Assembly: GCF_032854445.1 (NCBI RefSeq)
Contig: NC_088297.1
Location: 19,107,127-19,171,126, forward strand
Origin: Liolophura sinensis
Lineage: Eukaryota > Mollusca > Polyplacophora > Chitonida > Chitonidae
Direction of reading: 5' to 3'
Length of the DNA stretch: 64,000 bases
This document shows, piece after piece, positions 47,701 through 57,949 of the stretch. Position numbers and translations under genes: made by a program. Every line of letters starts with the position of its first letter. The stretch's first letter is position 1. The notes beneath the pieces were generated by a model, which saw nothing but the letters and a program-made list of their open reading frames with translations, was not told the origin of the DNA and did no database searches.

Positions 47701-50291
47701 GGTTGGGATGGTACATTATTGGTATCTCACATTTAATCTGCACATTTTGAGGAGGATGTTTATGTGTACGGTAAAAAAGCCGGACAGTGAGTATATGTAG
47801 TTGGTTGGGATGGTACATTATTGTTATCTCACATTTAATCTGCACATTTTGAGGAGAATATTAATGTGTACGATAGAGCAGAGGAACAGTGAGTATATGT
47901 AGTAGGCGGCGATGGTACATTATTAGTATCTCACATTTAATCGGAATCTCACATTTTAAATAAGATATAAATGGGTAGGGTAGAACAGACGAACAATGAA
48001 TGCAGGTAGTGGGTGGGGGTTTGTACATTACTAGTATCTCATATTTAAAGGACGATGTTCTCATATACATGGAATAGCCGAACAGTGGGCAATGTTCGTA
48101 TTTCACATTAAATCATTATCTCACATTATTTTACATTTAAAGGACGGTTGGCTTTGAGGAGAATGTGAACACGTACGGAGTAGTGGCTGGGTTGTGGAGT
48201 TCTATGAACGCACTGGGGTGAGTATGCACATATATGTTTCATTTTAAACACGCTGTTTTGATTTCATTTGATTTGCAGTATTTGATTAATGGTTTTGTGC
48301 TGTTACACCAGTTTGATGGTAATCTGCAATATTGCTGGAGGAAACCGGCCTCCGTTGTAGCTGGGACTTATGTTCCAACGCGAAACCAGTATTTCATATA
48401 TACCTGCCAAACATACGGGTATTATGGCCACATGGAATCCATACACTACCCCATCCCGACCAATGATATTACAGGCTTGAGTAATGAGCGCGGAGGACTC
48501 CCTGATCTAGCCTTTATTCTTAACTTCAAGTTTAGGAGTACAAAATGACCCCCTCTAACTGGAGAGTTATCCTGAATGTCGTCAGCTTAAGCCTCGTTTT
48601 CAACCGGGTTCTTCTGTTACTTTTACCCTTAAATATGTTCATGTCATATATGTGAAAAAGACTTATGTTGCACACTAAATAGCGATAAAATGAAGAAGTT
48701 AGTGTCTTTCATTGTAAATGGCTGGAAAGTCTGCCAGCAGCCTGCGGATGGTCGTGAGTTTCCCCCGGGCTGTATCCGGTTTTCTCCCACCATTGTGCTG
48801 GCCGCCGTCGTATAAGTGAAATATTCTTGAGTACGACCTAAAACACTAATCAAATAAATAAATAAACTGTAAATGAGATGCACAAATTCCATGGTTTCAT
48901 TACTTGTAGTAAAAATGTAACTGAAAAACCGTTGATTATTTATGCATTCATAAGTGATGTTTTGGGGAACAGGGTCAGGGTTTCTGCATGCCATTATGCG
49001 AACTGATATTCATTCGGTCAGTAAATTTTTCAGTTATCATTTTCATAATTTACGACTTGCGTGATCTGTTTGACAGTGACTTCATCGGACCATCTATCGG
49101 CGGCGTACTCCTCACGAGTGTTGGTTTTCAGCTCTGTATGACGTACACAGCCCTTGCATGCGCAGTCGTGGTAAGCGATAGACCATCAGTCTTACTAAAA
49201 TCTGGGACTTGTGTTACCAAATATCACAAAAGACATTTGATTAAGAAACATATTTATCATGCTTCAGCATTAGTTGACTTAAGTTTTTGTGTGAAATGAC
49301 GTGGGCACTTACAGAACTTTACAGAATTTTCGTAAAATCGAATCCAGAAGACACGCCTGCTTCCAGGCCGTCCAATGACCTGTATTTTGTTGGAGAGGTC
49401 AAATCTAAAAGATCATATTCATCATTTTAGTAGTCACGTCATTGGGCGTGCCCACGTGCAAACACAAATACGTCAGCAAAAATTCAGTTGGATGAACAGC
49501 AGTTGTGCCGTGAATGGATCATTCTTCATTATCCAGTTAGGGAGAAGCCCGGATAGGGATGCACTACAAGAGTACTCTGAGATCGTTTGGCCATGTTCCG
49601 GCCTTTGCTTCGCCTAAATCGCTCTGAATTCGATGCCTTTACAAACCTGGAAATAGGTCGTTTCGGCTGTGCTGTCCTCACTTTGTTGAAGTTGTGTGCC
49701 ACAAAAACAGGTGTCTTTGAGTCTTTTAGAGGGGAGCACTCATGAAAAGACCGCACGCGTTTGGATCACGCACTAAGCTTTGAACTACTGCATAAGTACG
49801 TCCTTGGAGTTTAAGCGAAACCTGTTGGCCAAACACACCGTTTGCCGCGAGATTTAGGGAGGAGGTTTGCAGAATTAGAGATCTCTTCTGTGCCATTAGA
49901 AGGATAGTGTGTGAATACATAGCTAACAACAAATATTGCCAGCTTAGTTATGTGGGCCGAGAGGTGGGCCTCTCATTTGATCTAGTGTTGTATTTTTCTT
50001 TAAATGCACACTTGGATTTCCGACCACCCCAATACTGTTTTTTCATTCAACAGTCACTGACCATTAAATAGATTTCTCTGTTTTTGTTGTTCTTGAAAGG
50101 TTGTACTTCTGGTCATGATGGAAATTGCCGAAAGATGCGGAAAGAAATCCAAGTCACTTTCAAACGACCTTGAAAACAATGTGCAGACTAAGCAGACGGA
50201 AGACGAGTTGGACAGAGAATCATCAGTTAGAAAAGAAGTGGAATACTATGCAACAAATCCCTACATCACTACACACTCAGAGATGGCGTGA
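35685..50291 (+). CDS. MFS transporter, SLC18B1-like (vesicular polyamine transporter type), 13 coding exons
   Basis: Coding exons: 35685-36362, 37565-37660, 38731-38804, 41277-41436, 42009-42077, 43185-43275, 43838-43977, 44423-44521, 46005-46105, 47213-47308, 48143-48217, 49077-49170, 50100-50291. All have GT-AG ends, the phases agree, and the sum is 1965 nt (654 aa, TGA stop). From residue ~205 it follows human SLC18B1 closely: APFFPQE at the end of helix 1, GRFMYLSGG, NSVATVF, antiporter motif C (GLGFMAGPALGG, exon 5), LDPTLAP in helix 7, LLLLGPSPI, QLWL and IIPSF, GFEENVNTYG, DFIGPSIGG. The family exports polyamines into secretory vesicles by proton exchange. Residues 1-200 are unusual: acidic start, ESSPLI dileucine signal, then a basic Pro/Thr/Ser tail with TPRQP-type repeats; the human protein has only a short N-terminus. 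The first coding exon follows an acceptor (35639), so a 5'UTR intron exists. Confidence 0.92.
37194..37492 (-). mobile_element. tRNA-derived SINE (family 1) in transporter intron 1
   Basis: 'tcttttatctagtgctactt', 'ccccttcatgctaaacgcca', 'gggattgaccctggatctac' (inverted B-box region) and 'ccaactatactatcggggct' (inverted tRNA-like start). It ends about 70 bp before exon 2. Confidence 0.85.
38200..38710. repeat. Degenerate ~20-25-bp tandem repeat ('gctcatttactcact')
   Basis: gctcatttactcact or variants recur some twenty times with spacers of variable length, most regular at 38230-38345. It lies in intron 2 and stops about 25 bp before the acceptor of exon 3, so it replaces most of the usual pyrimidine tract region. 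Confidence 0.85.
38958..39114. repeat. 21-bp minisatellite in intron 3, open on both strands
   Basis: Units start at 38958, 38979, 39000, 39021, 39042, 39063, 39084 and 39105 (partial), exactly 21 bp apart; the consensus starts 'agcgacctctggattctcac'. The plus strand would encode heptapeptides of the ATSGFxP type, the minus strand NPEVAGx. It lies 150 bp after exon 3 and is most simply an intronic minisatellite. Confidence 0.95.
39780..40030. repeat. AT-rich degenerate repeat ('taagacttaaaattggtaat')
   Basis: Phrases like 'aagacttaaaattggtaatt', 'aagtctttaaagatgggaat' and 'aatctttaaatcctggtgat' recur about every 40-60 bp, and once more near 40775-40815 after the LINE fragment. This suggests they belong to the same insertion or flank it. 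Confidence 0.5.
40245..40555 (+). pseudogene. LINE fragment: C-terminal zinc-knuckle end of a reverse transcriptase ORF
   Basis: The frame from 40361 reads LYKIGRKDDDVCEHLFIQC then FW..F..W, the typical 'LYKI-C-EHLF-C-FW' end of non-LTR retrotransposon ORF2 proteins (zf-RVT region). About 100 bp upstream the expected preceding part is visible (WEHILQLNDI, KVFSYL, FQCKILHLIS in altered frames) but broken by stops. It is a short decayed fragment in transporter intron 3; no endonuclease or polymerase core is present. Confidence 0.7.
40850..41065 (+). repeat. R2 fragment followed by a SINE 3' end
   Basis: 40850-40980: 'gtggtttgtgttgaatgttg', 'gcgattattgaaccggaacg', 'gccgcctagattatta' (R2). 40985-41065: 'caccataatgctggccgccg', 'cgtataagtgaaatattttt', 'acaccaatcaaataaacaaa' (family 2). 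R2 and SINE tails abut. Confidence 0.7.
41578..41990 (+). mobile_element. Family 2 SINE interrupted by a reversed copy of the same family
   Basis: The plus copy has a full head ('ccgtagccgaggtggctagt'), a B-box 'gtgagttcaagtccagccca' and the body to 'gccgccgtcgta' (41788). A reversed copy follows ('atttatttgattgatgtttt' to 'ccgcaggttggccgttg', about 41914). The plus tail then resumes as 'gatatctttcaatacgacgt' and 'ccaatcaaataaataaatc'. It ends about 35 bp before exon 5. Confidence 0.8.
42395..42690 (+). mobile_element. Full-length SINE (family 2)
   Basis: Head 'ccgcggccgaggaagtcatt', then 'caatggctcaggagcctcct', B-box 'gtgagttcaagtcaagctca', the full body, tail 'acaccactcaaataaataaa' and several more AAAT units. 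It lies in intron 5. Confidence 0.88.
42778..43050 (+). mobile_element. Full-length SINE (family 2) with clear pol III boxes
   Basis: A-box 'tggctcagttggttagcgca' at 42782 and B-box gttcaagtc (in 'tgttcaagttcaagtccag') match the consensus TRGYNNANNNG and GWTCRANNC. The body and tail ('gtacggcgtaaaacaccaat') are close to consensus. This is the best family reference in the window. Confidence 0.92.
43385..43720 (+). repeat. Polypyrimidine tandem repeat (~22-24 bp) in intron 6
   Basis: About 14 units of 'ctttgccgtttcccctttat' plus ttc/gtc. The plus strand is almost free of purines apart from single G and A at fixed places, so all three plus frames stay open for over 100 codons. It lies between exons 6 and 7, about 120 bp before exon 7. 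Confidence 0.93.
44075..44270 (+). mobile_element. Diverged SINE with B-box
   Basis: 'gagatcgaatccagttctta' is a B-box region; then 'ccgggctgtgtcaggtttcc', 'catggcataaaaatccagtg' and 'gataaataaatac'. It is a distant member of the family 2 type. Confidence 0.65.
44740..44965 (+). repeat. Dispersed repeat R1
   Basis: 'cctaattctgcttaagccac', 'taactgaggtaaactgacag' and 'cgtgtgaccatttaccaact' match 61085-61305 and 17520-17720. It lies in intron 8. Confidence 0.65.
45345..45975. repeat. ~19-bp minisatellite ('actgactaggttctacgat'), about 33 copies
   Basis: A regular 19-bp period at the left end (45360-45560), then increasingly diverged copies with indels. It stops about 30 bp before the acceptor of exon 9. 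Confidence 0.93.
46170..46410 (+). mobile_element. SINE (family 2), near full length
   Basis: 'accgtggcctagaagatgaa', 'attgcgattgctgtgacctc' (a degraded B-box), 'catgctggcttcctctcagc' and 'aaacaccattcaaataaata'. It lies in intron 9. Confidence 0.8.
46500..46735 (+). mobile_element. SINE (family 2), near full length
   Basis: 'cgcaatggctcaagcgtctg', 'gatgttcgtggattttctcc', 'attctggccgccgtcgtata', 'aaaacaagaatcatg' and 'aaataaataaat'. It lies in intron 9. Confidence 0.8.
46925..47200 (+). mobile_element. Diverged SINE, variant of family 2
   Basis: 'caagctcaaatccagctcta' recalls the B-box region; 'cttgaatacggcgttaacga' and seven AAAT units form the tail. The pyrimidine-rich acceptor of exon 10 follows immediately, so the SINE tail abuts the splice site. 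Confidence 0.65.
47510..48060 (+). repeat. ~102-108-bp tandem repeat in intron 10, similar to the start of exon 11
   Basis: gtacatt starts at 47604, 47711, 47813, 47915 and 48023 mark the period. Each unit has 'ctcacatttaatctgcacat', 'ttttgaggaggatgt' and 'gtgtacggtagaacag'. Exon 11 and its acceptor read ctcacattattttacattta, then tttgaggagaatgtgaacac and gtacggagtag. The units lack the AAAG acceptor, so they look like decayed copies that cannot be spliced in. Confidence 0.85.
48715..48868 (+). mobile_element. SINE (family 2), 5' truncated
   Basis: 'ctggaaagtctgccagcagc', 'tcgtgagtttcccccgggct', 'gtgaaatattcttgagtacg' and 'aaataaataaat'. It lies in intron 11. Confidence 0.88.
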
Positions 50292-50343
50292 TGGTTTTAT
50301 CCCCTGAGAAATATAGTCCATTTGAGATATGTACATAAGACAT

Positions 50344-50410
50344 GCGCAGTGTGTGCAGGTGAAGCGGAAATTACACGCGCAGTGTGTGCAGGTGAAGCGG
50401 AAATGACACG
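50344..50410. repeat. 33-bp direct duplication in the transporter 3'UTR
   Basis: 'gcgcagtgtgtgcaggtgaa' with 'gcggaaattacac' at 50344 and again at 50377 with one change. Confidence 0.9.
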
Positions 50411-51525
50411 CGGTGTATCAGTAACACTTCCATATAATTTGGCCTGATTTAAGATCATGTTGTGTGATACTTAAAGTGTGATAAAAATACTGCCTAATTA
50501 TTCATATACCGGTGCTATTCTGAGACAGCAGGATTTTTTCGCCGTTCATTTTTATAGTCACAAGAAAGTGCCTTCAATGGAAATCGGAAAAAACAGGACA
50601 AATGTTTGCCTTGAATACCCGTTCTTTCGTCTTGAAGACTGACTCATACAATATGCTGAAGCAGCATGACATACGATTGTTTTAGTTTTGTACAGACGGA
50701 AATATGTTGCCTTCACAAGAAATTAGAAATACATGGATAATGTTTGCATTTGCATTTCCATTCATCTTGCAGAATGGATCCATTTTTAAACTTAGGTCTG
50801 GATTATAACATGGCAACCGAAATGTACACATGGAGGAAAGTGGATGTGTGGTTATTCTGCATATGTTTATCTTCATGGCATTCATTTTTCAATTTGGTGA
50901 TATCCTCAAGCCCATACTAAGCGAAAAAAAAAAACATCCACTTGCAGATTATGGTACAACGGCACAAGTACTGTGAATAAGAGTTATTTAGTTCCGGAGT
51001 TGGACTGGCGTTTTTTGTGTTTACGTATGACCTGGCCTATACATTCTACCCTTCTGGATGGCACACTTCGGCATGTCTAGTAAACTTTGGCATTTCTTGC
51101 CATGTATGAATGGAACAAAGGACAACGCTGTGTCACGGAGGCGAAAGCGAAAAGCTTGTGATGCGCACATGGTCGGTTATGTGAGGACGCGGTGTGATGC
51201 TTGAGTTGCGCCCCTTTGTGTTATAGTGATAAATCGCTGGATATTGCGGACATGAAGTTTTCCCTTATTTATTTAATTGTTGTATGGCTAAAGTGTGTTG
51301 AGGTTAAAAAAAAGACGATTGTTCGCAACAGAAGACCAAAAGTGATGCTAATTTATTTTTATAGTGATGGGATCCTTTGAAAAATACCTTTAAAAATGCG
51401 CTGCAGATATGCAGCTGGTGATGCGCCTAACCTCAAGGTTCATTTTTAACATGGAAATGTAATTCATTTCTTCGTAATTTTTCTCGTAAAACAAGTCACA
51501 TAACAGGTAATGGATGGGCTTCAGT

Positions 51526-51531
51526 AATAAA
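51526..51531 (+). terminator. Possible polyadenylation signal of the transporter gene
   Basis: AATAAA 1.2 kb after the stop. No earlier canonical hexamer was noticed in 50292-51500. The SINE-like element at 51555 follows. Confidence 0.4.
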
Positions 51532-51554
51532 GGCCGTCACTGGCTCATTTCGGC

Positions 51555-51755
51555 CGAAGCCTCGTTATCAAGCCAGTAGATCGCACCCCCTATGAATGAG
51601 GTTGTCGGTTCGAATCCAGTTCTACTGATTTGACATTGGTGAACGGCGGTGGTTAGCTCCGGGCTAACCTGTCCGGCGTCGTGTATAAACGGAACAACTT
51701 CTCAGCATGGCGGTAAACGCCATGCATGCAATTAAAATAAATATGTAATTTATGG
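51555..51755 (+). mobile_element. tRNA-derived SINE with perfect B-box
   Basis: 'ggttgtcggttcgaatccag' (B-box), then 'ccgggctaacctgtccggcg', 'aacttctcagcatggcggta' and the A-rich end 'aattaaaataaat'. A separate family or subfamily, related to the fragments at 44075 and 20700. Confidence 0.75.
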
Positions 51756-53234
51756 CGTTACAATTCACATGTACAGCGTGTCATAAGTTGACAAAAAATA
51801 CAGGAAATTTAAATTCAGGAAAATTTGTGAAAGATTCCCTGGAATCACTGTTTATAGAAAAGGGGAAATTTGGGCCATACTGTATGCTCCCGGACATGGC
51901 TTGAATGTACTATTTTGCTGATGTATACTAACTTCAGAACATGGCGTTGAAACTTAAACCAGAGAAACGTTTGAACATGCATGACAAGAATTCCACTCTC
52001 AAGGGTGGGGTAATGCAATGTAATATAGCTCTGGATAAAGGTACAGTTAATTTGAATGGAACACATTCATATTTAATTGAAATAGATTTAATCTTTCAAT
52101 TTATTTAAAATAAATAATATATAATATATTTAATCTTGGAAAAGCAGAATAAAAAACAAAAACCAATGGAAATTGTGTACATGAGGCACTATAAAATATT
52201 AAGTAACAGAGAAAATCCATATGTAAATTATTCAACGGGAAATATTAAGTCAGGCGAGTTTAGTGTTGTGGTACAGGTGGCTATATATAAACGCGAAAGC
52301 TTTCAGTAAAGCCACGGTATCTCGGTGCGATTTGTCGTATCGACTGGTTGAGTGCGACCTGTCGATCTACTGGAAATACGTCGAAACTAGCTATTTCACA
52401 CGTCCTGTAGAATTCGACAAATCCCATTGCTGACGAAATAGAGCTTGTGTTTCGAAATGGATGAGTGGATACTAGAGATCGTATCGTGTGAACTCTGGTT
52501 AAGCAGATTACTTTTTTGGTTATCAGAAACGGGGTATTGTTTGTTATATGATATAAGTTTTCATTAGTGGATGCCATGTGATCTATTTTTCCTCATCACC
52601 ATTACTTGTCATTTATACATGAAATATCACTGGAGCTATATGTAATATGGGTCCCACTTACAAAACAAAATTATCATCAAATGAAGAAATAAAAGACTAT
52701 TTTATATGATTTTAGCAACGTCTTTTCTTCATTTTAATTTGATCATCAGAACATTCATTCCGACGATTTGTAGGTGAGGATGGATGTTGGTGTTGCGTTA
52801 TGGGTTTTCCTTCATAACATTTTACTTGGTTTCATGTGTAGCCCGTCTCTACAAAGTACAGGCATGGCTTATGTCACATCCCGACAGTCGGCGTCAGAAT
52901 TGAATAACAGGGAAAACCATTAACAAAATGTTAGAGGTACTATTTTAAACTGCTGAAAGAAATTTTTGACTTGGTTCAGCGAAACACAGAAAAGAGTTGC
53001 ATTTGCATTCTTCCTTTTCTATCGATAATGTATTATGAAGCAGAACTGAAATTACCTGACTGCATAATAATAACAGAATAGCCTGTCTGACGTTTGAAGG
53101 GTACTGAACATCTCCCGTGCTCCACACTATAAGTCAAAATGGTCAATCTTCAGCCATCTTGAAAAAAAAACGTTTTAAATATAGCGACTTAAGCTGGGCT
53201 ACGTGGGCACGTCGATCCCTGTACCACGGTGGTA

Positions 53235-54335
53235 GTCTTTGTCCTGTTACCTCGCCGGTCCCTTTTGCACTCTGTTCCTTGTCGCTCGCTGGCCCCTGAA
53301 GCTCGCCGGTCCCTGGACCACGGTGGTGGTACAGTTATCTTTGTCCAGTTACCTCGACGGTCCCTTTTGCACTTTTGTTCCTTGGCGCTCGCTGGCCCCT
53401 GAAGCTCGCCGTTCCCTGGACCACGCTAGCCTTTACGGCTCCCCGCCCCCTGTATTACACTGGTCCTGGTAACTCGCCGGCCCCTTTTTGCACTTTGGTC
53501 CTTGTCGCTCGCTGGCCCCTGCAGCTTACCGGTCCCTGTACCACACTAGTCCTTGTATCTCGCCGGTTCCTTTTACATTCTGGCCCTTGCAGCTCGCTGG
53601 CCACTGCAGCTCACTGGCCCCTGGACCACGCTAGTCTTTACGGCTCACAGCCCTCTGTATTACGCTGGGCCTGGTAGCTCGCCAGCCCCCTTGCACTCTG
53701 GACCTTGCAGCTTGCCAGCCCCTATACCACGCTGGTCCTTGCAGCTCATGGGTCTGTATACCACACTGGTCCTTGTAGATCGCCGTTCCCTTTTTCACTT
53801 TGCTCCTTGTAGCTCGCTGTCCCCCCGCAGGTTGCCCAGTCCCCGAACCACGCTAGTCTTTGTGGCCCACCGCCTCCTGTATCACGCGGGTCCTGTTATC
53901 TCGCCCGTCCCTATACCACGCTGGTCCTTGTATCTTGCCGATGCTTGTACCACACTAGCGCTTGTAGCTCACCGGTCCCTGTACAACAGGGGTACCACAC
54001 TGGACACGCTGGTCTTCTGTAGCTCGCTTGTAACACCCTGGTCCTTGCAGCTCACCGGTTCCTGTACCACACGGGTTCTTGCAGCTCGCTGATCCTTGTA
54101 CCACGATGGTAATTGTAACTCGCCGCACCTGTAACACTCTGGTCCTTGTAGCTCGCCGATCCGTGTTCCTTTCAGCATGCTGGAACCGTAGCCCACTGGA
54201 CACATTTATTCTTGTAGCTCGCTGGTCCCTGTAACACTCTTGTCCTTGTAGTTCACCGGTTCCTGTACCGCGCTGGTCCTTGTAGCATGATGGAACTGAA
54301 CCACACTGGATACATTGGTCCAGTCAATTGATAGC
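53235..54335. repeat. 1.1-kb degenerate GC-rich minisatellite (~34-36 bp)
   Basis: The consensus is roughly 'ggtccttgtagctcgccggt' then 'ccctgtaccacgct', repeated about 30 times with many substitutions and indels. GC content is clearly above the AT-rich surroundings. Long open frames on both strands (up to 179 codons at 53553-54092) follow from the repeat and show no start-region or splice context. Confidence 0.92.
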
Positions 54336-54749
54336 GCTGCCTCATATAAAGGTCAGCTGGCTCATCCGCTGAAAGCGCAGTCGGGGTTTTCTGTTGTTTC
54401 TTCGGCATAAGCAAATTCTGTCATTTGTTTTTGTTTTTTTTCTTAATTCCCCCAAAATACTTCGTTGATTTTTCTCCATATTCTGACCGTCTAATCTTCG
54501 ATCTTATCAGTGAATATTCATATATTTGTTTGAGCCTTCTTTGACACTTATCATGTTCTGTTATTACAACATCTGTCGTCGTTTGATCGTAAAATTTTCT
54601 ATCAATAATGGTAAATTTCCCAATCAGGTAAGTTCCTTCCTTATTTCTTCGAAAATTAATATCCTCTGAGCCTTTTAAAAGCTGTATTTTCATATTTCTG
54701 AAAGGACCCCTTGCCAATAGAATGACACCCATGAAGCTGATCTGGCCCC

Positions 54750-54915
54750 ACGTGACCTAGTGTTGGGCGGGCTAACGCAGCACAATGACCGAAAAGCCTC
54801 TCACCAGTACAACAGCGGCCTGCTGATGGTCGTGGCTCCCTCTCCCGGCTTCTTCTTAGCTGTTCTCATATAACTACATCGCAAAAACTCCAGTCAAAGA
54901 AATAAATAAATTGAC
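54750..54915 (+). mobile_element. Diverged SINE (family 2)
   Basis: 'gggctaacgcagcacaatga', 'aagcctctcaccagtac', 'ggcctgctgatggtcgtggc' and 'ctccagtcaaagaaataaat'. The middle is shortened. Confidence 0.65.
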
Positions 54916-55087
54916 AGATGAACACATGCAGGTGCTTGTCTCCAAATGTAATTTTACGATGTGCCGACACTTAACACGTGGCGCATCCAATCGGAACTGA
55001 CAATCTGGACAACCAGTATTATTATTATTTCATTTTCAAAAATATGATTGCATGTACCAGCATAATAATTCGGAATAGTTTAAAACG

Positions 55088-55270
55088 CATTATTTATTTA
55101 TTTATTTGAATGGCGTTTTACACCGTAGACAAGAATATTTCACTTTTGCGATGGCGGCCAGCAGTGTGGTGGGAGGAAACCGGACAGAGCCCTGGGGGAA
55201 ATCTAAGATCATCGTATTGAAGACTGGAGAGGAAGCCAACATGAGCTGGACTTGAAAACTGGCTAACGAA
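55088..55270 (-). mobile_element. SINE (family 2), reversed
   Basis: 'tttatttatttgaatggcgt', 'agcagtgtggtgggaggaaa', 'gaagccaacatgagctggac' and 'ttgaaaac'. Part of the middle is deleted. Confidence 0.75.
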
Positions 55271-56224
55271 AACTGGATCCATCGACCGATTGGCGGGATC
55301 AATTAGAGACTTTCAACGCTTTAAAATGTCCAAATGGTCTACAATTTGTGAAGAAGATCCTGTTGTAACGTACTTTTCGTCTCAGACCTTATTTATTAAA
55401 TATTTTTAAGGTTCTAGGTGTATATGGCAGCAGAGATCAGACCAAAACGCCCCCTATCCAGAATACCAGCCGCCTGTACTTAGTTAAAATTTTTATGAAG
55501 CATTTTACAGAGGATATGTTTTAACAAGATAAACCGTGCATTCCTGGACCACCTCTGTGTGACCATGGGGTGTTAAGCATTCAATCATGCAGATATAAAC
55601 ATGGTAGATGAGCTGCTGGCTCGGAGGTGATCGTTTGAAATACTGGTTTAAAAAAACTAGGAAAATTTAATTGATTTCAATTCTCTTCTTCTGCATACCA
55701 GTGTGGTATTTTATACATTTTATTTTTATAAAATACAGTACATTTACAGTAGTGCGGTATTCTACGAGACTAAGATCTTGGTTCTTTTCACCAGGTCTGC
55801 AATCGTCATTTGGGAAAGCTACTGTTTTATGCATTGATTTCGCCAGCCTATGCATTTCTTTTCCAAAGGGACTGAAATGACTTAGTGGGAATAAGATATT
55901 AATAAAAATACTTCATATGGTCTTTTGAGGCCATACACGTTTATTTGTACCACCGCGGCAAAACTCATTCCTGTCGTTCTGATGGCCATTAGTATCATAT
56001 ATATGGGTAATGTGCCGTCTGATGGGCTCGCTTATGCAAAATATGTGAGCAACGTCGCCTTTTTCCGATGTCTGAGCCTTGCGTATGATGGATCTGTACG
56101 TCGAAACCGACATTCGTGTACGAGCCGTTAACCAAATGTTCATTCTAGGTCAATAATCTCGAGGTCAATTCTCAAAACGTCGTTTCACACAAATCACAAA
56201 AAAACTAAGTACGATGTCAAGTAC

Positions 56225-56470
56225 GAAATAGAAGGGAATTATGAAGACAGAAACAGTCAGCAGTTTTCAATGATGTTGGAAAGACTCAGGAAATGTTCGA
56301 TGCAAATGAATGAAATCAGTATTCAAATCGTGTACCATGCTAGTATATAAGTTGTGGATATCAAAATGTGTATCTCAGTTACGCTTTAAATGCAGCTGTT
56401 TAAATACCCAACGGGACGATCATATTCTGCGTGATGAGCATACAGTCCCTAACCCCGGGATAAAAAGAAT
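56225..56470 (-). repeat. Dispersed repeat R3, reversed copy
   Basis: 'cagcagttttcaatgatgtt', 'aatcgtgtaccatgctagta' and 'tacagtccctaaccccggga' are the reverse complement of segments at 58360-58540. Confidence 0.65.
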
Positions 56471-57544
56471 TAAACAACATTACGAAGCATATTGCCAGGG
56501 ATTCTGCACGCACTGTCCATATTTACTTACAAGAGAATTATACTCATTGCAAAATTTAAGGTGGAGAAAACATTAAAAATTACATAAAAGTCCAGATGGA
56601 GGAGTGCGAAAAGTTAGTTGTAAATGTGGTCTTCCATATCTTTTTTTCTTTCGAAAAAAGACACTTGAAAATAATTTTTGTATGGTGGGTATTTGGGACC
56701 ATCTTTTGGTATATGTTGTTGTTGTGCAGTAATTGTTATAAATAAGGATGCAAGACATGTTTAATAAATATATTTGTACTAGAATTTTGTCTCTTCAGCT
56801 TTATAATGACATCGTTAGATAGAAAAACCTCGACACACCAGGTTTTTAAATTTTTGAAGCTTTTGAGATTGAAATTGTCAAATACAAGACACAGCAAACG
56901 CCTGAAGGAGAATTATATACACGCCTTATGCAGGACCCTTTAGCGTTTTGCTATCCAGGTAAGGATAATTTACAAGACGTTATAGCTGTCTGTAAAACCC
57001 TCATTTCATTTCACTCCTACAGACGAACTCTCGAGCACGTTATCAAGGGGGAGCGCGAGAACGGACAAACATGACTTTTCATTAACATTAATTTCTGTGA
57101 ATATATCCTTCAATCTTCTCATACCTGAAGAAGGCTCATTAGGATTCTCACAGAAGTTGTATTTATCAGATACTCATATAAACAAATGGATGGTATTTCA
57201 CAGGAAACGACAGAAAGATGTTCAGTTGTCTCCCGAAAAAGTCCATTTTCTAGAAATGACGACAAGAGTAAAATGACACCTGGTAAGAAACACCCCCAAC
57301 ACATGCTATGAATTGAGAAAGTTAAATAACACCTTAGAAAGTCTTCATCGAAAATGTGTTTTGCTTTTTGGGGTGAAGATATCTTTTCTGAATATTTTTT
57401 TCTGAATGTGAAACTATTCTGGGCTCTGAGGTCCTTTGTCAGTGCTGTGAAACTTGACTTTGCAAGTCATCTGAAAACAGCTTTCACAGTTTATGTAAAA
57501 ATTGCCTTTGTGAAAATTTCAAATTCATGATGCTTAAGTAGGCC

Positions 57545-57655
57545 TACTTTAATCTTAGCCTTTGACATTCGTATACCACTCGTAAGCCATGAAGTGGCGT
57601 TCCCAGTCGATAATTGCAAGATCCATTTCCAAACAACCTAAAACACTAGTTTCCA
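57545..57655 (-). repeat. Dispersed repeat R2, reversed copy
   Basis: 'attcgtataccactcgtaag', 'cagtcgataattgcaagatc' and 'catttccaaacaacc' are the reverse of the 32450 copy. Confidence 0.55.
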
Positions 57656-57949
57656 AAGATATGCAACATATAAGTGAACAATCACCAGTTTTCGGTGATG
57701 TAAGAAAGACAGCCGGTATTGCGGACAAATATTCAACTCGCAGACCGTGAATAATTTTCAGGTCGTTTACAAATTTTGGTTTCTCAGTCGCGTTTTGATT
57801 CCAATTTTTCATAAAAGCATTGTTTCGATGTAATGTACATGCATGCTTACGCATTCCGTAGCCCCATGTTATAAAGGACAGGATACCACTATGACAATTA
57901 TGAAACAGATCGCCGAAGAAACGCTCTGCTTATATTTGTTTATTTTTTA

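Noticed and set aside
51560..51640. tRNA gene, because of a perfect B-box
   Set aside because: The T-arm, anticodon arm and acceptor do not pair, and a SINE body and A-rich tail follow.
53553..54092. 179-codon ORF
   Set aside because: It arises from the ~35-bp GC-rich minisatellite; the opposite strand is open too.
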